From Annona cherimola (taxonomy: Eukaryota; Streptophyta; Magnoliopsida; Magnoliales; Annonaceae), in NCBI GenBank assembly GCA_030490835.1, contig CM059977.1, forward strand, positions 19,449,335 through 19,513,334: a stretch of DNA of 64,000 nucleotides. Direction: 5' to 3'. Shown piece after piece: positions 61,043 through 64,000 of this stretch (position 1 is its first letter; each line of letters begins with the position of its first letter). The position numbers and the translations under genes were made by a program. Below the pieces are notes generated by a model. That model was given only the letters and a program-made list of their open reading frames with translations. It did not search any database and had not been told where the DNA came from.

Positions 61043-62290
61043 CTAAGGCTTTAGCTTTTCATCTCGGGTTTCCCATTCTCCATTAGCTTGGTTGATTACC
61101 AACTGCGAATCTCCATAGATTTGAAGTTTCTTTGCCCCCAGTTTATAGGCTTCTCGTACTCCGGCAATGCATGCCTTATATTCAGCGATATTGTTTGTGC
61201 ACGGGAAAATCAACCTTCTTGATATCATGATTGGGGCTTGGTTGGGGGAGCAAAGGACAACACCTATTCCATTACCCGAAGCGTTCCATGCGCCATCAAA
61301 GTACAAGGTCCAAGCATCATTTTCTTCATCTTGCTCCACAAGTAGTATTTCCTCATCCGGAAAGTCTTCTTGTAGCGGTTGGTAATCCGGGAGCGCCTGT
61401 GCGGCTAGGTAGTCCGCTACCACTTGTCCCTTGACAGCTTTTCTTGTGACATATACTATGTCAAACTCCGTGAGGAGCAATTGCCACCGTGCTAGCTTTC
61501 CCGTCAATACGGTCTTTTGACAAAGATACTTCAACGGATCCATTTTGGAAATGAGCAATACTGTACGGGACATGATATATTGTCTTAACTTTTGCACGGC
61601 CCATACAAGAGATAAGCATGTCTTTTCAATCTCCGGATATCTGACTTCCGTAGGGGTATATTTTCTGCTCAAGTAATATATGGCTTGTTCTTTCCGTCCC
61701 GATTCATCCGGTTGTCCTAGCACCGCCCCCAATGCCATTGGAGTGACTGAGAGATATAACAACAAGGGACCCTCCACTTTAGGCGGCACCAAGATGGGAG
61801 GGTTAACCAAGTAGGCTTTGATTTTATCAAAGGCGATTTGACAATCTTCATTCCATTCTTTGGGAGAGTCTTTCCTTAGCAACTTGAAGATTGGTTCACA
61901 AGTGGATACTAGTCGGGCTATGAACCGACTAATGTATTGTAGATTGCCCAAGAATCCCCTTATCTCTTTTTCGGTTGCGGGAGGCGGCATGCTTAGTATT
62001 GCCTTGACTTTTGCCGGGTCCACCTCAATTCCTTTTCCACTAACGATGAATCCGAGCAAGCGCCCCTTTTGAGCTCCAAAGACACATTTTTGCGGGTTGA
62101 GCCTTAGTTGAAATTTCTCCATCCGGTTGAATAGTTTTTTCAAGTCACTTAGATGCTCTTCAAAGGTGTAGGACCGGACTATCATGTCGTCCATATAGAC
62201 CTCCATTTCTTTGCCCATCATGTCATGGAAGATGGCCGTCATGGTACGTTGATATGTAGCTCCGACATTCTTCAAACCAAACGGCATCAC
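61043..62290 (-). pseudogene. Gypsy pol: RT palm to RNase H
   Basis: It begins with MPFGLKNVGATYQRTM. The catalytic YMDD is in EVYMDDMIV, then come LLGFIVSGKGIEVDP, the thumb and connection, and RNase H with YFDGAWNASGNGIG and the downstream YGDSQLVI. An in-frame stop at 61043-61045 separates it from integrase. The 5' end is separated by a frameshift from 62287-63054. Confidence 0.88.
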
Positions 62291-63054
62291 TTTGTAGCAA
62301 AATGTCCCCCACGGAGTAATGAAAGATGTCTTTTCTCTTCTTCGGCGATTTTGATTTGGTTATACCCGGAGAATCCGTCCATGAAGAAAAACCATGTATG
62401 ACCCGCCGTGTTGTCAATTAGAGCATCGATGTGAGGTAGTGGGAAGTCATCCTTCGGGCTAGCCTTGTTGAGATCTCTATAGTCAATGCACATTCGGACT
62501 TTTCCATCCTTCTTGGGCACGGGAACAACATTAGCTAGCCAATGTGGATAGTGCGATACTACCAAGAATTCGGCATTATATTGCTTGATGACTTCATCCC
62601 TTATCTTGGGTATCCATTCCGGTTTGAGCCTTCTAAGTTTTTGCTTTACCGGCTTAACACCGGCCTTTATTGGGAGTTGATGAGTAATGAGATTTTCGTC
62701 AAGTCCGGGCATGTCTTCATAGAAAAAGGCGAAGTTGACTAGCCGAGGCTTGAGAAAAGCAAGCATTCGGTTTCTTTCTTCGGCGGATAAGTTCTTTCCA
62801 ATACGAAGACATTTGGGTAGTTCCGGGGTTCCCAAATTGATGACCTCGTAGTCCAAAGCCGCGTCTTTGTTTTCATGTCTTTCTATGTTGCCACGCAGCT
62901 CCTCATCAACTCCTCTTTCTTCTGAGATTTCTAGCAACTCGTGGGACCAGCGAATGCTGGCCCACATATCCGGCTCTGTTTGCTTCTTTTTCTTTTGAAT
63001 GGGTACCGGATGCGTGATGTGATTGCTAGAACCGGGTCTTGAGCAAGTTGGCAT
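62287..63054 (-). pseudogene. Gypsy pol: RT N-terminal part, frameshifted
   Basis: It contains LPIKAGVKPVKQKLRRL, VPVPKKDGKVRMCIDYRDLN and FMDGFSGYNQI (RT motifs up to the first catalytic Asp). A one-base shift near 62340-62355 throws it out of frame, and the downstream motifs continue in the frame of 61043-62290. A second shift links it to the protease frame. Confidence 0.85.
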
Positions 63055-64000
63055 AGCATACCAGTTTTTGGCTTGTCTTGGCTCAACGGCGTTTTTTTTT
63101 CATGCCGATCATCATGAGCTATCATTAAAACTTCTTGGGTCCCCAACGCTTTGGGTAGTATGTGCCCCACACTTATGAACCGAGTTGCTTTGTTCGATTT
63201 CTTGAACTTGTCCTCTTCGGGTCTATATCCAAGACCCCATTTGTTGTTCTTTTGTTGAGGATTGAGTAACACCGTCTTTCCTCGGTATTTGATGTTGAAC
63301 CTTGTTGTTTGCCTCTCGGCCGGAGGTATAACATAGTGGAGCGGGAGCCTTTGCTTTGAAGGGATGTGATGGACTTCATGTATGTCATCCATCTTGAAGG
63401 GGAGAGGATCCGAAGATTCATACACTTCAATTAGTGGAACTTCATGACAATTTTCAAACTCTACAGGGATGATGATCTCGGGGTCGGCTTCGATGACCAC
63501 TAGCTTTCCCGCCGATATGTACTTGAGCTTTTGGTGGAGAGAGGACGGGATGGCTCCGGTTTGATGCAACCAAGGTCTTCCCAATAACATGTTGAAAGAT
63601 GCTGGGATGTCCAAGACTTGAAAAGGGATGACCATGGTGTCGGGTCCCACTTGGATTTCTATGTCTAGTTCACCCAAGACCGTCTTTTGAGAGTTATCAA
63701 AGGCTCTTACATGGTAGTCGCTCGGCCGCATTTGATTCATCGGGATTCCAAGCCTCTTGATCGTTCGTAATGGACAAACATTAATACTTGCTCCGTTGTC
63801 AATGGTTACCAAGGGGATCTTCAAGCCATTGTACCCGACCGTGATGCTCAAGGAATGTCCATGGTTGCGTCCTTCCGCGGGAAGTTCCTCATCGGTGAAT
63901 GTGATGGCGTTAGGGGCCATTATTTGCCCGATCATGTGAGCAACCGCATCGGGAGTCACCTCCGTGGTTATGTGAGCCTCGCTTAGCACTTTAGTGAAAG
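62931..64000 (-). pseudogene. Gypsy aspartic protease region, 5' end outside window
   Basis: The motif VTIDNGASINV (D-N-G in place of D-S/T-G) and the later NMLLGRPWLHQ are retropepsin-like signatures of plant gypsy elements. The frame is open to the window edge. It goes out of frame near its 3' end, probably at or after the A9 run at about 63091-63099, and runs on to 62931 overlapping the RT frame. Confidence 0.8.

Larger units (their letters stand above)
56156..64000 (-). mobile_element. Ty3/gypsy LTR retrotransposon, Tat-like, 3' part
   Basis: On the minus strand the order is protease, reverse transcriptase, RNase H, integrase, a ~2.3-kb non-coding region, polypurine tract and 3' LTR. RNase H/integrase order and the integrase after RT identify Ty3/gypsy. 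The long region between integrase and LTR and a TGTTGACACCC LTR start resemble the Tat group, which is an inference. gag, the primer site and the 5' LTR lie beyond the right edge. Stops and frameshifts show it is not autonomous. Confidence 0.9.

Noticed and set aside
1..64000. CRISPR arrays, operons or prokaryotic defence systems
   Set aside because: No regularly spaced direct repeats with unique spacers are present; the content is plainly plant nuclear DNA.

Overview
This window is nuclear DNA of a seed plant, most likely a woody angiosperm. The evidence is three recognisable plant genes with canonical GT-AG introns, AT-rich intergenic DNA, and a dense load of plant transposons (Ty3/gypsy, RTE LINE, tRNA-derived SINEs, hAT, Mutator-like and Tourist-like elements). 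I cannot name the species. There are no CRISPR arrays, operons or organellar genes.

Layout. 1-120: right half of a foldback MITE. 529-6198 (minus): seven-exon NERD-domain gene of 325 codons, rebuilt exon by exon with all phases agreeing; its fourth intron carries a tandem duplication split by a Tourist-like MITE. 6494-8341: hAT-like element with a second hAT-like element nested inside it. 8779-10372: non-autonomous Mutator-like element with ~265-bp terminal inverted repeats. 10.4-20 kb: AT-rich, gene-poor DNA with MITEs, two SINE-type insertions, a small hairpin-rich retroposed sequence and a decayed RTE LINE. 20067-23748 (minus): three-exon WEB-family coiled-coil gene of 870 codons with a 20-nt first coding exon. 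23.7-40.5 kb: mostly repeats (Tourist-like MITEs, a SINE, tandem duplications, a foldback element with a hAT MITE nested in it), plus a 35-40.4 kb stretch with splice-like signals but no convincing coding sequence. 40544-41512 (minus): intronless VQ-motif gene of the HAIKU1 type. 42-52.9 kb: AT-rich repeat graveyard with MITEs, a LINE fragment and a nested tandem duplication. 52944-53261 (minus): small gene for a 105-aa protein I do not recognise. 53.3-56.1 kb: foldback elements. 56156-64000 (minus): 3' LTR, 3' non-coding region and broken pol of a large Ty3/gypsy retrotransposon that runs off the right edge.

The host genes do not form a pathway: a NERD-domain protein, a chloroplast-movement-family coiled-coil protein and a WRKY-interacting VQ protein are unrelated neighbours. 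The most unusual observations are an 86-nt sequence made almost entirely of hairpins, retroposed with an A-rich tail and a perfect 17-bp target duplication (15580-15725); a hAT MITE with a perfect 8-bp duplication nested in a foldback element (32955-33944); and a long antisense open frame in the 3' region of the gypsy element.
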